64,000 nucleotides of DNA from Fasciola hepatica. Lineage: Eukaryota > Platyhelminthes > Trematoda > Plagiorchiida > Fasciolidae. Location: assembly GCA_948099385.1 (NCBI GenBank), contig CANUEZ040000168.1, positions 497,501-561,500 of the forward strand, given 5' to 3'. Of this stretch, positions 20,800 to 31,151 are shown piece after piece. The first letter of the stretch is position 1. The number at the start of each line of letters is the position of its first letter. Below the pieces are notes generated by a model that saw only the letters and a list, made by a program, of their open reading frames with translations, was not told the DNA's origin and did no database searches. The position numbers and the translations under genes are program-made.

Positions 20800-23534
20800 T
20801 CCTTGAAACGACTGTTATTTTACTTCGGACGTTCCCACTTCTGCTTCTAATTTCACCGATATTGTTGTTCAAGGTATGAATCTTTTTATTCCATACTTTA
20901 CCAAACTCAACAAACCCGAACACGGTCGATACTCGCAATGATTCACTGTCGGATAGTGTCGGGAATAATCCTCTGTCTGGTAAATCACATTTTCGCGAGC
21001 CTCATCAGCCTCTGAATCTCGGCTCCTTCAACGTGCGTCACTCATGCAGGTCGGCCAGCAGGCATGCCTAGCCCTCACAATGGACTCTCTGAAAATCGAT
21101 GTCTGCTGCTTAAGTGAAACGCGTATACAGGATTCCAGCAGTGGGATTCAACTAACTGCTCCTGATATCTCATCTAGGTATGTTCTGCACACTTCAGGAG
21201 ACGAAGTAGCTCGAGCTGCGGGTCATCGTGGTGTAGGAATAGTCTCAATTGACAAGACTGAGGCTGTCCTTTTAGACTGAATTTCGGTAGTGGCCATTTA
21301 TGTGCTGTGAGACTCCAGGGGTCAGTTGGCGTTCGAAAGGATAGCTGTGTTAAACCAACGGACTGCAGCTCAGACGCGCAGAAAGATAAGTTCTATGATG
21401 AACTCGCCACCCTCGTTCGCAGCAGTAAAGGTTCTGACATTGTAGTGCTAGCTGGTGACTTCAATGCACAAGCTGGCAAACTCAGTGTGTCAGAAGCCTG
21501 TTTAGGTGGGCGTTGTGCTTTACCCGCTGAGTGTTCAGATACCGGGGATAGACTTTTCCAGTTTTGTGCAAACAATCGATTGTTCTTTAGCACCAATTTC
21601 CGACAAAGCTCGCGTCGCACAGCGACACGGCGCTCTAACTCTGCAGATACTCTAATCTAGATTGATCATATCGCCGTAAGCTACCGGTGGCACAGTTCTG
21701 TTCACAACTGCAGATCTTACTGGTTCACGTACGTAGAGTCGGACCATGCATTAGTTTTAATGTGATTATCTCTCCAATTCCATGGTCATCGTCGCAAACC
21801 GCAAACCCGATTAGCCGTGCAACGTTTGTGCGATCCAGAAGTATGCACCCTTTATGAGCAGAAGTTAGCACATGAGCTAGGATCTACGACGAACAGTAAT
21901 GTAGATGAGCATTAGGCCCATATCAAACAGGCGATGCACTTTGCAGCGGGTTTTGCCTGTGGTCCCAGATCCGTTGTCCATCAAAGACAATGGATCTCGC
22001 AAGAGCCACTGAGTACAACCGAGCAAAAGCGTCCGCTCTCGAACCGTAAGGAGATGAATAAGATGCGGAGAAATCTGCAAAGGCAAGTTACGAAACACAC
22101 TAAGAAGGATCGCGAAAATTGGTGGGTCAAAGTAGCTGAAGAAAGAGGAGGAGAAGACCGCCGACCAACAATATTGGTCTTGTTAGACCTAAAAGGCACC
22201 TTCGATTCAGTTGATCGAACATCGCTTTTCAGTGTTCTTCATCGAAAAGGTATGCCTCAGAAGTTCGTGAACCTAATGAGATCATTGTATTCTCATACTT
22301 CTGGCCACATTGGAGTTTACGGTGAACTATCCGGTCGGTTCAAAACGACCAGTGGTGTTCGACAAGGATGTCCTATGTCTCCAGTCCTGTTCAACTTCGT
22401 CATGGACGAAATAATGGAGAGTGCGTTGCAAAATATTCAGGATGTAGGCGTCCAACTAGGAAATAGTGAAAAGCTATGTGACCTAGATTACGCGGACGAC
22501 GTTGTCTGCTTGTTTGAATCCACGGAACATGTTCAACGTGCACTAGATAATCTCGCAAGAGCTGTAGCTCCATTCGGAATGCGCTTTGCACCTTCAAAGT
22601 GCAAGGTGATGTTACAAGACTGGACGTCAACGATTCCGAGCTTGATGCTCGATGGGGAGGTGCCGTCAGTTGTCGACCATTTCACTTACCTCGGCAGCAG
22701 CGTGACGACGGATGGGAGCACTGTAGTAGAGGTGAGCACGCGGATATCCAAGGCTCGAGTGGCGTACGCTGGACTGAAGCACTTGTGGCGTCGATCTGAT
22801 ATTTCACTGAAGCTGAAAGGTCGTGTATACTGTGCTGCAGTGCGTTCAGTTTTGTTGTATGGTTGCGAAACTTGGAGTCTGCGTGCTGAAGATATTCGTC
22901 GTCTTGAGGTTTTCGGCCACCGATATTTACGTAGTATCGCTAAGATCGGGTGGAATAGCCGAGCAAGTAATGATGAGGTCAGAAATCGAGTATTGGGTAC
23001 TAATTCGGAGAACGTTTTGTCACAGCGTAGCCAACTTAGTAGACTTCGTTGGCTGGGACACGTGTTACGCATGTTAAACACGTCTACCGTACCGTGTCCT
23101 ATTCTCCGCCCCTCCTAGGGAGTGGATGAGACCACGTGGAGGTCAACAGATGACGTGGCAACGAGGAATGAGAAAATGTACAGCAGACTTAGGAAAATTA
23201 GGTGCTTCAAGCCTTCGTGGTTGGGGTCCAAAAGATCTGTCTTCCAGTTGGCTGGAGACACTGAAGGATATGGCTGCGAACTGCAAACAGTGGCGATCAT
23301 GTTGTTACTTTCTATCGAATCAGAATGACTGATCGATGTGCGTTTGTACAGTTAGACTGCATTCTGTGTGTTGGCTACTAGGGCACTCTTTCCTTTTCCC
23401 ACCCATGTAGGTCCACTCCCTGTCCATCTTGTATATTTATACTTTCTAATTCAACGTGCAACATGGTGAGAAAGGCAGTGGTCAGTGGGGCTTGCCCTAC
23501 TGTTTAACGCTGTACGATGATGATGATGATGCCT
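20800..23534 (+). mobile_element. RTE-B retrotransposon, copy 3 (longer 5' end, internal deletion)
   Basis: This copy extends further 5' than copies 1 and 2: the leader VDTRNDSLSDS, then LGSFNVRHS at the start of the endonuclease (one-base frame change), VCCLSETRIQDSS, LAGDFNAQAGK, and the SDHALV C-terminus. The sequence joins from VKVAEE directly to GGEDRRPTILVLLDLKG, removing about 0.63 kb of RT N-terminal sequence present in copies 1 and 2. The 3' end is at 23516-23531 in a longer (GAT)n run. It shares the stops after DTLI, LVLM and VDEH with copies 1 and 2. Confidence 0.8.
21934..23118 (+). pseudogene. RTE-B linker plus RT, fused by internal deletion
   Basis: A 394-residue open frame. 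Residues 1-70 are linker (MHFAAGFACGPRSVVHQRQW onward) and the rest is RT from LLDLKGTFDSVDR through YADD (about 22489-22500) to the RLRWLGHVLRM C-terminus. The deletion happens to restore a long frame, but the fingers of the RT are gone, so activity is not expected. Confidence 0.8.
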
Positions 23535-23539
23535 TTCAG

Positions 23540-25534
23540 TTCAATTCAGACAACCAATAACCATGCAATGGGTGCGGTCGTTTGGTTGCTATCTCCTAGC
23601 GGCAACCTCAAAAGAAAATAATGGAGAAAAAGGTATAAAAGGAGTGAGATGACCACACTGAAGGAATTAAGTCGATGAAGAAAGTTTGTGGATGCAAGAG
23701 CGCCACTGATTGCGGTATGTAGTCATATCCCCCAACGTATCTAACCATTGAGTGGGAGGGTCTCTTGGACCCCACCCAGGAAATCTAACACGCACCACAC
23801 GCTCAAGTTCACTAGTAAGGTTTTTCATACCTTTCTTCCACGTCATGGACAGACCACACTTACTAACCTTTCAACCGATACCCACCTCAGCAAACATAGC
23901 ACGTCGAGGGTTCCTGTCAGGTGACATGCACAACATGTCCCAACCATCTTAGCCTGGTGTGTTTAAGTGTTTCATCCAATTTGATCCTTGAATCTAATAC
24001 TTTACGCCGGACCTTAGCATTGCCCACACTGTGTTCCCATCAGATTCGAGCAATACTTCGAAGTAATTGGTGTTTAACTACCGACAGTCTGCGTATGTCC
24101 TCCACTCGCAGTGGTCATGTCTCCGAACCACAGAGAAGCACGGGCCTCAATGCTGCAGCGTACACTCGACCCTTGATAGATAAACGGATGTCATGTCAAA
24201 GCCACAGATGACTCAGGTTGGCAAATACCAGATGAACCTTTTGTATACGCAGAGACACCTCATCCGATATCCCACCCCCGGGTGAAATGCAGTCCCCCAG
24301 GTAACAGAACCTGTCTACACGTTTATAGTCTCCCCAGGCACTAAAAGGTTTGACGCTGGACCAACCCAGTCCCGCAACAGCATCTTGCACTTTGAAAGTG
24401 AAAAATGCATGCCGCACATTGCTACCCAATACGTCAAGTTGTCTAGAAAAGCTTGCAACTTAATTGGATCTTCACTTAGAAGAACTATGTCGTCCGCGTA
24501 TTCAAAGTCTGATACCTTTCCACTCGGGAAAAGTTAAATGCCGCTATCCCCATTTGAAAAAAGTGCGGTTTCTAGGACCATATCAATCACAAAGTTAAAG
24601 AGGAAAGGAGAGAGAGGGTAACCCTGACGTATACCACTTTTTGTGGTGAACTCGGGTGAGAGATCGCCGTAAGCCCGAACTCGGCTTTGGCTATTATTGT
24701 AAAGGGATTTTATGATGGAAATAAATTTCTCTGGTACGCCCTGCAGCAAGAGGCAGCGCCAGAGAACTGTACGGCCGACTGAGTCGAAGGCCACTTTAAG
24801 ATCAAGAAGAACGGAGATAGTGAGCCTATGGAAGGCGTGTCTATGTTCTAAAATTTGTCGAAGAATGATGATGTGATCAATACAACCTCGATCAGATCTA
24901 AACCCAGCTTGATTCCCGCGCGAGCACTGTTTGCGAGCGTTAGATAAGTGAGCAGTTTGGACGCGATGCTAACTAGGCTTATTTCCCTGTGGTTTTTACC
25001 GGAGGACTTGTTGCCTTTCTTATAAGTCGGCACGACCACCGATTCACACCAACTCTTTGGAACTTGTTTCTTCTCCCATATCAAACCGAGGAGTCTTGTC
25101 AATTCCAGTAAAAGTGCAGGGCCACCATCTCTGGAAGTAGACGGAGACTTTGAGCGCTCAGTTGTGTCTGAGTTAGATTCTCCGATAGCGGAGATGGATG
25201 GAAAGTGTGGAGGTTCGGTTCCTCCCGTTTCAGACGTCGACCTAGCGATTGGGTAGATTACCGCTATTGATCGATCGATATATTGACCCTGTGGCTTTGA
25301 GCAGTTGTTGTTACGCTGCCTCGGCTCCACGTTTAGTTTTGACCTATTGGTGGTTCTTTCTTGAATTTCTTCCCCGTATTTCTCCGTTATTATTCGTAAC
25401 CACCGGGTAAGATCTTTACTGAGTCGCTTCCAGTTTCCACGTAGCAGTGTAGTGCAGAAGCAGTCAGGGAAGACTTCTGGCCAGCTACGGTCTAGGCGAT
25501 CCTTGAACACCGCTACAATTTGGGCGGCCACCAC
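23540..25534 (-). mobile_element. Second RTE-like lineage, decayed copy
   Basis: Minus strand, right to left: a linker with PQGQYIDRSIAVIYPIARST, then VPKSWCESVVVPTYKKGNKS and SLVSIASKLL (RT motif 1 area). VAFDSVGRTVLWR and FTTKSGIRQGYPLSPFLFNF (24534-24794) follow, then YADDIV at 24489-24500 in another frame, CYLGDCISPGGGISDEVSLR and GHVVHMPDRNPRRAMF. The end is near 23540-23660 (WGPRDPPTQWLDTLG). At least four frame changes were counted. It is distinct from RTE-A and RTE-B in sequence. Its 3' end lies next to the (GAT)n tail of RTE-B copy 3, so the two are nearly tail to tail. Confidence 0.7.
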
Positions 25535-26391
25535 ATCCTATGGGAGCACGTACCAGGGTTTTAGTATACGATCGACATGGAAAGGACTGCGTCATGAACC
25601 TACGGTATGCTCGTGATTTGGCCGGATTCAGCTCATGCTCTCTGGAATCCGTGTTGCGGATAGGGGTCAAAGGAAGGGAGTTTGACTGCGATAATCCCTC
25701 CAACTGTTTAAGTGCCCCGATGGGATAGCCGGCTGTGCTGGGTGCGGCGCTCTTCCGTGGGGGCTTCGCACGCAGGATCAGTAAAGTTAACCAAGGAGCG
25801 AAAACCCGATGGTTCGAAGCCCGGAAAGTGCATCAGCAGGTACCAACACTTACACCAGGGTAAGGGAATGGCGGTTTATACCAATGCGTTCATAGCGGTG
25901 AACGCATCTTACGGTCTCACGTATAAACTTAAACCATTCTTAATAATACTGGGAGGTACAGTTCATACACATTCATAATCCAGTGGACTCGAAGCCGAAA
26001 AATAGTTGAATTTGTCTGTTAAGTACCAAATCGGTTGATTTCTGGTGAATCTCTAGGGTCATCCTACCAAAAACTAAGTTTTTTCTCACATAAAGAGAAC
26101 AAATAACTAAGAAGCACTGCGCGCTTTAGTCTTTTCCTTCTCAACCTATCTTCTCACTTACGTTCCTGTAAGATTAGTTCACAACTTCTCGGAGCGTTAC
26201 ATGCTCAAGCTCAAGCACAGCAAGTACGTAGTGTGCCCCGCGGCCTTCATGTCCTGAAGTAGTGCGCGTGTAGCAGCGTCGCAGACACCGAACTCAGTAA
26301 AATGCAGTTGCTGGCTTAGAGCTTAGACGAGCCTTGTTTACGAATAGGTATTTGCACTTAGGCTTACTTGGGAATGGCAACCGCTCCCCAG
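25535..26391. other. No gene recognised; weak tRNA-like box
   Basis: A minus-strand frame (25485-25703, LTPIRNTDSREHELNPAKSR) runs up to the RTE-like element and may be its upstream part, but I do not recognise it. On the plus strand 'tggttcgaagcc' near 25811 resembles a Pol III box B with one mismatch, but no credible box A accompanies it. The rest is featureless. Confidence 0.3.
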
Positions 26392-26575
26392 GAGCGGCGC
26401 CAGGTTGTCTTGAAGTCTTGAAGTACTACACGGGTTCGAGGCTTTGAGCCCAATTGTCCCGGTTCTTTAGGAAATCTTTGATCTTCTGTCGGATTCACCG
26501 AGCTGAAACGAGAGTAAAAAAGAAGCGGGGGGGCGGGGGTGGCAGCGAAAACAAGATACATATAACCTCATTCAG
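26392..26575. repeat. Direct repeat flanking CR1-like copy A, left copy
   Basis: 'tcttgaagtactacacgggt' through 'ttcaccgagctgaaacgaga' and 'ggtggcagcgaaaacaagat' recur at 29112-29275 in the same orientation with several differences. The right-hand copy lies just beyond the truncated 5' end of CR1-like copy A, the left-hand one just beyond its 3' end. The class of the repeat is unknown. Confidence 0.7.
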
Positions 26576-29083
26576 TGTCACACTGTGGACAGTGCCTTAA
26601 GCTGAGTGGGGGTGCGGCATTCATGAATATATATGCGATAAAAGACAACTATTTTGTTTTTTTTGACAAAGGGAATTAATAGGAGAGGCCAGGCAGAGGT
26701 CTAGCTTTTTCTTGAAGATAGTTTTGTCCTGCGAGAGAACAATATCTTCCGGAAGTGCATTCCACATGGTAATAACCCCATAGCTAAAAAAGTTAATCCT
26801 TAGTGAAGTGCGTGGCCTCGGTTTGAAAACTTTTCTGCTGTGACCACGGAGAGAGGAGGCTGGACAGACGGAGAAGAAGTAATCGCTTTGACCTGTTTCA
26901 AAAAGGTGAAACATCAAAAACAGATCACCTCTTACGCGTCTTACGTCAAGGGGATAGAGGTTGAGGAGTGAGAGGCGGACGGGATAAGGTAGATGGGATA
27001 GACCACTTACTGCCTTGGTGGAGGCCCGCTGAACCCTTTCTAGGATCTCACGGTCTCGGACAAGACCAGAGTGCACTATCTGACCACCGTAATCCAGCAG
27101 AGGTCGGATATAAGTGCCGAAAATTATGGGGAAATCATCCTTAAATATGCGCGGGAAGGACCTTCGAATCATGTTAAGGACTCGAAAGGCAGACTTGCTC
27201 GCAAGTTCGTGATGATGAGAGAAGGATAAGTTACAATCTAACCAGAAACCGAGCACCTAGTGTCGGTCAACCCTTGGCAGAGTGGCTGCTCCATTAATGG
27301 AAAACGTGTGACCAGTCTCTCTGCCGAAAGACATGCTCACGCATTTGTCATCATTAACTGGGAGGTTCCAATCCTCGGACCAGCGTTTCGTTTCATAAAC
27401 TGCAATTTGCAGGTCTTCAACGCTTGAACTCCAGAGGGTTACATCATCTGCATACATGGCAACGTTCGCAGGAAGGGCTGTCGGAAGATCGGTTATATGG
27501 ATCAAGAAAAGAAGAAGACCTAAACCGACCCTTGGGGGACCCCAGTTGTTACTGGAGAGGGTTGAGACCAAATATTCCCGACTTTAACCACAAAGGTGCG
27601 GTCGGTAAGGAAGCTACGTAGGATGGCCAACATGGAGCCTGTGATCCCGTACGTCTGCAGCTTATAAAGAAGAGGGGCATGTGGGACCTTATCGAAGGCC
27701 TTAGCAAAATCGATGAATACAGCGTGTGAGAGCTGGCCATCATCATGGGCTTTCGTTAGACTATCCATGACAGTAAGCATATTGGTGATGCATGATCTGC
27801 CAGGAAGAAGCCCATGTTGGGACGGGGAGAGGACCTTATTTCTATGAAGATGGGAAAGAATCTCACTCTGAAGGATTCCCTCAAAAATTTTGCTAGGGAT
27901 GCTATTGAGGCTTATGGGTCTGTAACTAGAAGCAAGGTGTCTGCTACCCTTCTTATAGATGGGTGCGATCACTGCTTTTTTCCAGTTACGGGGGAAAACT
28001 CCATCGTCAACACATCGCTGAAAAGGCGAGGCATAAGGAGCAGCTAATGTATCCGCGGCTTCCTTGAGAATACGGGGGTGGATTAGGTCAGGACCCATAG
28101 AGCAATATTGATTGAGCCGTCGGAAACCTTGAGCGACTGCACCAATGGGAATAGTTACGCGGTTAAGGGTAGTGGTCAGAGATAACGGGTGCATAGTAGG
28201 GTGGGATGATATGGGAAAGGAACTAAAAATTGTACGGAAGTAGGAGCTGAATGCCTCGGCTACTTGGCTAGGGGAAGTGATTGGAGATCCGGCACTATCT
28301 TTGAGAGCTAATGGCGTCGGAGCTGTACCCCTAAGACGGCGCATGCGCTGAAAGAAAAATGCCTTATTGGTCCGTGCTCGATCAAGTACAGATCGTTGGA
28401 CTGCATTCTGGTAGGACCTAATCTTGTCTTTGCATATGTTCCGTATGATCCTGAAGTCTTCTGCATCACGGCCAAGGCCTGTGGCTTTATATCTAGCAAA
28501 GAGGCGTGCGCGTTCGTCTAGAATGCGCCTAATGGGTCGAGGGAGGGTTCGCTTGGCGGTCTGTGGGCGACGAATTCTGGGGACAAATAGCCTAACAGCT
28601 AAAGAGATTAACTCTCTGAGATTCTCTGCCATTTCATCCGCAGAGTTACCTGGGCTAGTTGAATTTAGCTGGGAGCGAAAAAATGCACAGACTTGGTCAA
28701 AATTGGTCCTGTTGAAGGATCTCAAAATTTCAGTTTCTGACGGAAGAGGAGGCCATTTCACGATATAATCGAATTCAATGAGAATGTGATCACTTTTGCC
28801 GAGGGGCGGCAAGTAATGCACCACATCTATTAGGAACCGATCATTGGTGATGACCAGGTCTAGTAGGGACGGGGCTTGGCCTGTGCGATATCTAGTCGGA
28901 TCTCTTACGTTCTGCACCCATGAGGTTTTCAGTACGAGATCAAGGAGGTGTTTACCGAAAGTGATATCCGGGGCATCAGCTCTTTGCCAGTTTGTACTGG
29001 GAGAGTTGAAGCCACCAGTGACTAACAGATGGGTGAAGTCTGTATAGCTTTTCAGGGGGCCTAATAAGTCTATGAGACCTATG
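26576..29083 (-). mobile_element. CR1-like retrotransposon copy A, 5'-truncated
   Basis: Minus strand, right to left: an endonuclease without its N-terminus (GGFNSPSTNW at about 29000-29013, then PLGKSDHILIEFDY), a linker, and RT motifs VIAPIYKKGSRHLASSYRPI and AFIDFAKAFDKVPHAPLL. GVPQGSV follows, then a one-base frameshift at about 27525, MYADDVTLWSS, an in-frame TAG (27257-27259), and the C-terminal domain GFWLDCNLSFSHHHELASKS with ITMWNALPEDIVLSQDKTIF. The 3' end is at about 26576 beside 'cacagtgtgacactgaatga'. The catalytic Asp of GDFN reads Gly. It is nearly identical to copy B, including these defects. Confidence 0.85.
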
Positions 29084-29111
29084 CTGTCAGGTTCTCCTCT
29101 AGCTACAGACA

Positions 29112-29275
29112 ATCTTGAAGTCTTGGTGTCTTGAAGTACTACATGGGTTCGAGGCTTTGAGCCCAATTGTCCCGGTTCTTTAGGAAATCTTTGATCTTCT
29201 GTCGGATTCACCGAGCTGAAACGAGAGTGAAAAGAAGCGGGGGGTGGCAGCGAAAACAGGATACACATAACATCA
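29112..29275. repeat. Direct repeat flanking CR1-like copy A, right copy
   Basis: See 26392-26575. It is about 165 bases long, too long and too diverged to be an ordinary target-site duplication of copy A. Confidence 0.7.
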
Positions 29276-30368
29276 TGCAGTGTCCCCCACTTTGGCGTAT
29301 AAGGTCCTGTGGGAGAGGAAGTCCTCCAGCCACCTATATACTGGCCCACCTATACCGAAAGTCTCCATCTTGCGTAGCAAAAGACGATGATTAACGGAGT
29401 CGAATGCCTTGCTAAAGTCGAGGTAGCATACCTCAACTCGCTTACCTTCGTCCAGTCGTCGAGTTACTTCATCTAAGAAGCACAGGAGATTGGTCAGGCA
29501 AGATCTATTTTTCAGGAATCCATGCTGCGCCGGGCTTAGCATGGAGTGCTGCAGTAAGTGCTGGCAGATGTGGGCACGGATGATCTTCTCAAGGACTTTA
29601 CAGATAATGCTAGTTAGGCTTACCGGCCTGTAGTTCTGCGCATCCGACTTAGGCCCACTCTTATGTATTGCCACGACTGCCGCGACTTTCCAGTCCTGAG
29701 GCACCTTACCCTGGTCCAACGTGGATCTGTACAGTCTGCATACCGATGGAGCTATGATATCCGCTAACGGCTTGATGATAGCTGGGGGGATGCCATCTGG
29801 GCCCGCTGACTTGTGGCTGTTTAACTCCTGTAGGTACTCACGCACGCATTCCCCTGAGAGATCTAGCTCGTTTAACTGAGGAGGATGCACCAGAGCCAGA
29901 TCTACTCGTACCCCACTATCTATCTTATGTACACTACCAAATTATTCCCCCAGGGCGTCTGCTTTGCCCTGATCATCAGTGACAATATCATAGTCTCTAG
30001 TGGACAGCGGACCTACGGCATTTCTTGTTGAGCCTTTAGACTGTACATAGCTGTAGAACTTCTTCGGTTGTTGTCTTACGGATTGGGCCAATTTGAGCTC
30101 AAATTCCCGCTTAGAAGTTCTCAAAAGGCTTACAGTCTCGTTTCTCAGCTTCGTATAGCGGTTCCAGGCTAGCTGACTGCCGGAAGCTTTGTACTGGTTC
30201 CAAGAGCGGTTTCTACGTCTGATGGCCTTGGCTATTGCAGCCTTTCACCACATGGGTTTGCCCTCCCCACCCCTTCGTTTTAAGGGTGCGAACTCTTCCT
30301 GTAGGGCAGTCATGGATCCCTTTATGGCCTGCCAGCTCTCCTCGGCAGCTTTGTCTTGCCGGCAGCCG
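29276..30368 (-). mobile_element. CR1-like element C, inverted 5' segment (linker and RT N-half)
   Basis: Minus strand, right to left: a linker with EESWQAIKGSMTALQEEFAP, AWNRYTKLRNETVSLLRTSK and KKFYSYVQSKGSTRNAVGPL. The RT follows with HKSAGPDGIPPAIIKPLADI, VAAVVAIHKSGPKSDAQNYR, AQHGFLKNRSCLTNLLCFLD and VCYLDFSKAFDSVNHRLLLR, stopping at LYAKVGDTA before the GVPQGS/YADD region. Two stop codons fall in the linker. The matching C-terminal half lies on the opposite strand immediately to the right. Confidence 0.8.
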
Positions 30369-30859
30369 GAGGTATTCGTACCTATTTACATGGCTATAGT
30401 ACGACCTCACTTAGGAGGTAGCGTGCAGGCTTGGTCACCCTTCTACAAAAAGGACGCCGCCTGCCTCGAGAAAGTCCAACGTCTCGCCACGCGAATGGTT
30501 GAAGGGCAGAGGGGTAAGACTTACGAGCAGAGACTCTGCGACCTGATTATCTTCTCGTTGGAAAGAGGAGACGTCGAGGGGATCTCATAGAAACGTTCAA
30601 GGTAATGAAGGGCTTTTCTGGCCTTAGACCAGATAGTCTATCCCAAGTGGCCGTAGTTTCAGAACAAGGGGACATGAAAAGAAGTTGATAAAAGCCCGAT
30701 CTAGGTTGATGGCTTATTCGCACTTCTTCAGCAACAGAGTTGTGAACAGTTGGAACGGTCTGCCTGGTGGTATGGTAGATCTGCAGACAGTCCAATACTT
30801 CAAATGTGCCCTAGATCGCAAGTGGTACGCGATCTTTCCTTGTAGTCAGCCTTGAGTAT
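30369..30859 (+). mobile_element. CR1-like element C, 3' segment (RT C-terminus)
   Basis: Plus-strand frames read IYMAIVRPHLGGSVQAWSPF, ACLEKVQRLATRMVEGQRGK, RGDLIETFKVMKGFSGLRPD and FSNRVVNSWNGLPGGMVDLQ, then VQYFKCALDRKWYAIFPCSQ and a stop at 30855-30857. This is the CR1-type post-palm domain. Two frame changes occur. Together with 29276-30368 it makes one element whose 5' part is inverted, missing the palm segment between. Confidence 0.8.
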
Positions 30860-31125
30860 ATCAAATAGATGGATGACGGGTAGCACTGTGGTCCTTCTGG
30901 AGTATGTTTTAACAGACTTTTTCCCTCGTTGCATACTGTCTCAGTGAACGCTCATGATGCATAATTTCTCTCGCAGTTGATGTACGATGAGGTTTTCCGT
31001 TTCCCTCTCAGTTTTAGCGGGGATTCGATCAAATACACTCGGCAGTGGTGGGTGCATAACTGGTGTGCATGCCATCGAAGGAATTCTGGACGCTCGATTA
31101 GCCGTGGCCATTACCTATCCTGTGC
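30860..31125. other. Probable 3' UTR of element C and spacer
   Basis: No coding signal. The first part probably is the untranslated tail of element C. A target duplication could not be identified by eye. Confidence 0.35.
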
Positions 31126-31151
31126 AGACTGAACTGAACTGAACTGAACTG
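31126..31151 (-). repeat. Pentanucleotide 3' tail of CR1-like copy B
   Basis: The plus strand reads about four units of ctgaa; on the element strand this is a (TTCAG)n run at its 3' end. Short-repeat tails are typical of CR1-type elements. Confidence 0.6.

Noticed and set aside
25727..25830. tRNA-like element on the plus strand around 'tggttcgaagcc'
   Set aside because: Only a near-match to box B. Box A and cloverleaf pairing are not convincing and no second copy was seen.
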